The notes beneath the pieces were generated by a model. The model saw only the letters and a program-made list of their open reading frames with translations. It was not told the origin of the DNA and ran no database searches. 15,986 bases of DNA from Euryarchaeota archaeon UBA550 (lineage in GTDB: Archaea; Thermoplasmatota; Poseidoniia; Poseidoniales; Poseidoniaceae): contig DAYA01000087.1 in the NCBI GenBank assembly GCA_002506705.1, positions 1-15,986 of the forward strand, given 5' to 3'. The translations under genes were made by a program, and so were the position numbers. Shown piece after piece: positions 14,245 through 15,986 of this stretch. How positions within the stretch are numbered: the stretch's first letter is position 1; every line of letters begins with the position of its first letter.

Positions 14245-15249
14245 TTCACTATCTTCTACTTCAATGGATGTAGCGCGCTTGTAGATTTCTCGCAATGTTT
14301 GGTCACTTATCTCGAGATAAACGCGCGTAGTTGCGATGCTTGCATGCCCTAACAATCGCTGAATGCTGACCAGGTCAGCACCTCGCTCAAGTAATCCAGT
14401 AGCGAAATTATGTCTGAGAACGTGTGGAGTAAGCCTACCGCGCGGAATTCCAGCCTCATCAGCCAATTTATCCATCAGACGCTGAACGCTTCTAGACTGC
14501 AATGCTCTTCCAGTCTTGGTCACGAGCAAATGTTCTCCCTGTGGATTCCTATCCTCCCTTAGTGGAAGCCATGCCAGAATCCGAGAGACGGTAGATTCAG
14601 TGAATAGTACCAGTCTATCCTTTCCACCCTTACCGTCGATTACCATCGCTGAATGGTCGTCAAGGTCGATATTTGATAATTCCAAATCACAAAGTTCGCT
14701 CACTCGCAATCCTGTATCTAGGATCATTGTCACCACCAGATTGGCAAGCGGGTCTTCGCTGAAGGTTGCAGCTTCTTTTACTAGCGACAATTCTCTACTC
14801 GACAAGGTACGTGGCAACTTCTTTCCACTTTTTGGTCGAACCAAGTGTTCTGGCCACTTTTGTCCTAACCAATTGATGAGATGATTAGCAGCTGCCAATC
14901 TTGCTTTTACAGTGGATGGCGATTTGTCAATCATCGAGTTGACCCAAATGTCTAGCCTTCCATTGAACGGCTCGATTCTTTCGAGTAACTGTTCTACACT
15001 CATTGAATCTCTTTCGAACTCAGTGATGATGTCTTCACCGGGAAGAGGAGTTTCAATCAAGTGTCTCAAACCGATCATGTATGACTTCTGAGTGTTGACC
15101 GATTTGCCCTCAGCCTGAAGTTGAGTAGTGTAGGTATGTAGCCACGGTAGATGGCCTCTGTGAATGAGACGCGGCGGTAGCTCTGGCCCTTCACCGTACA
15201 GACGCTGCTGTACTGCTTTTTGCCTAGCATTGTATGGCCCTGTTCTCAT
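14239..15249 (-). CDS. xerA: XerA-type tyrosine recombinase
   Basis: This integrase-family enzyme cuts and joins DNA through a 3'-phosphotyrosine. In archaea XerA resolves chromosome dimers at dif. The 336 residues have an N-terminal core-binding (SAM-like) domain (about 30-135, LPWLHTYTTQLQAEGKSVNT) and a catalytic domain (about 145-330). The active residues are all visible: R182 (TGLRVSEL), K207 (DGKGGKDR), H276 and R279 (TPHVLRHNF), H302 (LLGHASIATT) and the nucleophile Y311 (TRVYLEIS). The size fits Xer rather than phage integrases, and no other phage gene is near. ATG at 15249 is chosen because GGTGA stands 5 bases before it. A reading from 15312 adds 21 residues that overlap a structured leader. 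Confidence 0.9.
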   Translation of the reverse strand: MRTGPYNARQKAVQQRLYGEGPELPPRLIHRGHLPWLHTYTTQLQAEGKSVNTQKSYMIGLRHLIETPLPGEDIITEFERDSMSVEQLLERIEPFNGRLDIWVNSMIDKSPSTVKARLAAANHLINWLGQKWPEHLVRPKSGKKLPRTLSSRELSLVKEAATFSEDPLANLVVTMILDTGLRVSELCDLELSNIDLDDHSAMVIDGKGGKDRLVLFTESTVSRILAWLPLREDRNPQGEHLLVTKTGRALQSRSVQRLMDKLADEAGIPRGRLTPHVLRHNFATGLLERGADLVSIQRLLGHASIATTRVYLEISDQTLREIYKRATSIEVEDSEL

Positions 15250-15304
15250 TGGCGTCACCGCCTTACCCGCCGAGGCGAGCGTGCATCCCGTGTCCCGAAG
15301 GACA
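15250..15304 (-). promoter_or_regulatory. Leader with three tetraloop hairpins upstream of xerA
   Basis: Read on the minus strand, three stems follow one another. TGTCC-TTCG-GGACA (15304-15291) has a C(UUCG)G loop. CTCGC-CTCG-GCGGG (15279-15266) needs a U-G wobble that becomes a C-A mismatch on the plus strand. GGCG-GTGA-CGCC (15262-15251) has a GNRA loop that contains the GGTGA ribosome site. The last stem ends one base before the ATG. The stretch is GC-rich compared with its surroundings. Confidence 0.5.
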
Positions 15305-15553
15305 AAACCCAATCAGGCCACCATGATATGAAGCCTTCGCGCGTTATCCCCAGCACGATGCATTGAATTCGAATCTACTGCAAAATCCGTTCAATACAAA
15401 GGGTACGGCATCAACCCGTCAATTAATCAAGTTCTAGCGGAACGGAAACATCATGGAGAAGGAGTCTCTCAGGACGTCTCCCGAAATTATTCGACCCGTA
15501 TCGATGAAGAAAGACCTCCAGAATGGATCAAGAATCGGCAGGTGGAGATTTTA
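15305..15553. other. Intergenic region between xerA and the sulfotransferase gene
   Basis: No gene is supported here. TTCATATCA near 15321-15331 (minus) may be the xerA TATA box. CAATTAATC near 15420-15428 or AAATTATTC near 15484-15492 (plus) may serve the sulfotransferase. The sulfotransferase frame stays open back to a stop at 15329-15331 but has no ATG before 15554; the GTG at 15542 is in frame. A 12-codon reading from ATG 15328 has no ribosome site. No dif-like site could be recognised by eye. Confidence 0.4.
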
Positions 15554-15986
15554 ATGAGTGATGTCTGTGAGGTGGGGGCTTTCTTGCTCGGTGCGCCCAA
15601 GTGTGGCACTACTTGGTTGGCTGAAGTCTTGACGCAGCATCCTGGAATCTGTGTTTCTGACCCAAAGGAGCCGAATATAGTCGCTAGTCACAAAGGTACC
15701 TTTGGACGAGATGAATCAGAGCCAAATTGGAAAAAATACGCAGATTGTTTCACTGGAGACGGTTTGCGAATTGATTGCTCGGTTCATGCAATGGCTTGCC
15801 CTATTGCACCTTCACGTGTAGCAGATAATTGGCCTGATGCACGTCTTATCATATGCTTAAGAGACCCTGTTGGCCGAACCGTTTCTCATTGGAATATGGT
15901 TCTTGATAGTGCGGCTGATAAGCAGAATGGGACAGATTGGTCTAAGTTTGAAGATGCCTGGGCTGATTCGCGTCTTTCTGTTGATA
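15554..15986 (+). CDS. PAPS-dependent sulfotransferase, N-terminal part, cut by window edge
   Basis: The enzyme would transfer sulfate from PAPS to a hydroxyl or amino group, probably on a surface glycan or lipid. The visible 144 residues hold both cofactor motifs: the 5'-phosphosulfate loop LGAPKCGTTWLAEVL (12-26, K16) and the 3'-phosphate motif LIICLRDPVGRTVSHWNM (98-115; R103 and S111). The C-terminal half and the acceptor site lie beyond the window. ATG at 15554 is well supported by GGTGGAG 6 bases upstream. The protein starts right at the first strand, as is usual for cytoplasmic bacterial-type sulfotransferases. It faces away from xerA. Confidence 0.88.
   Translation, partial: MSDVCEVGAFLLGAPKCGTTWLAEVLTQHPGICVSDPKEPNIVASHKGTFGRDESEPNWKKYADCFTGDGLRIDCSVHAMACPIAPSRVADNWPDARLIICLRDPVGRTVSHWNMVLDSAADKQNGTDWSKFEDAWADSRLSVD

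Noticed and set aside
14239..15249. Recombinase as part of an integrated element
   Set aside because: Size and motifs fit chromosomal XerA, and neither direct repeats nor other phage or plasmid genes are present nearby.
15361..15380. TTCGAATC motif resembling a tRNA T-loop or attachment site near xerA
   Set aside because: The flanking bases do not form a T stem and no acceptor or anticodon arm is present. No second copy was seen in the window.

Overview
The window looks like the chromosome of a marine planktonic archaeon, most likely Marine Group II (Candidatus Poseidoniales). The archaeal signs are a Sec61-beta/SecG subunit, an NSUN2/Trm4-like m5C methyltransferase, an Lrp/AsnC regulator, TATA-like boxes about 25-30 bases before start codons, and a PGF-CTERM-like C-terminus. 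A lysine/alanine-rich H1-like protein with a helix-hairpin-helix head and an aerobic A1-type haem-copper oxidase also fit this group. The lineage is inferred from gene content, not from a marker-gene tree.

Left part (1-6961, all on the minus strand). A tRNA-Ser(UGA) is cut by the window edge. It lies downstream of a cytochrome c oxidase operon transcribed coxB > coxA > coxC > subunit IV > SCO1-like protein. coxB/coxA and coxA/coxC overlap by the ATGA type, which suggests translational coupling. The catalytic, CuA and proton-channel residues are visible, so the enzyme should be a real O2-reducing proton pump. Several subunits are unusual. CoxA carries an extracytoplasmic Reeler/choice-of-anchor-like domain with a C-G-C-H motif. 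CoxC has a long N-terminal extension with extra membrane segments and a His-rich loop. The SCO-like copper protein has its thioredoxin fold split by three tandem DUF4430-like units.

Middle (7057-12036). Plus-strand DUF167 and mini-TOPRIM genes converge on a minus-strand cluster. In transcription order that cluster is the NSUN-type methyltransferase, a membrane-anchored protein with a thioredoxin-like domain lacking cysteines, and the Lrp/AsnC regulator. A polytopic membrane protein of unknown function diverges from the methyltransferase.

Right part (12037-15986). A small unknown basic protein abuts Sec61-beta tail to tail. Next come an unknown acidic-tailed protein, the HhH + H1-like chromatin protein, a 60-residue CCCH mini-protein, and a XerA-type tyrosine recombinase. 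The start of a PAPS-dependent sulfotransferase is cut by the right edge. Several genes here and in the oxidase operon have a hairpin directly before the start codon with the Shine-Dalgarno bases inside it. No CRISPR array, IS element or defence locus was seen.
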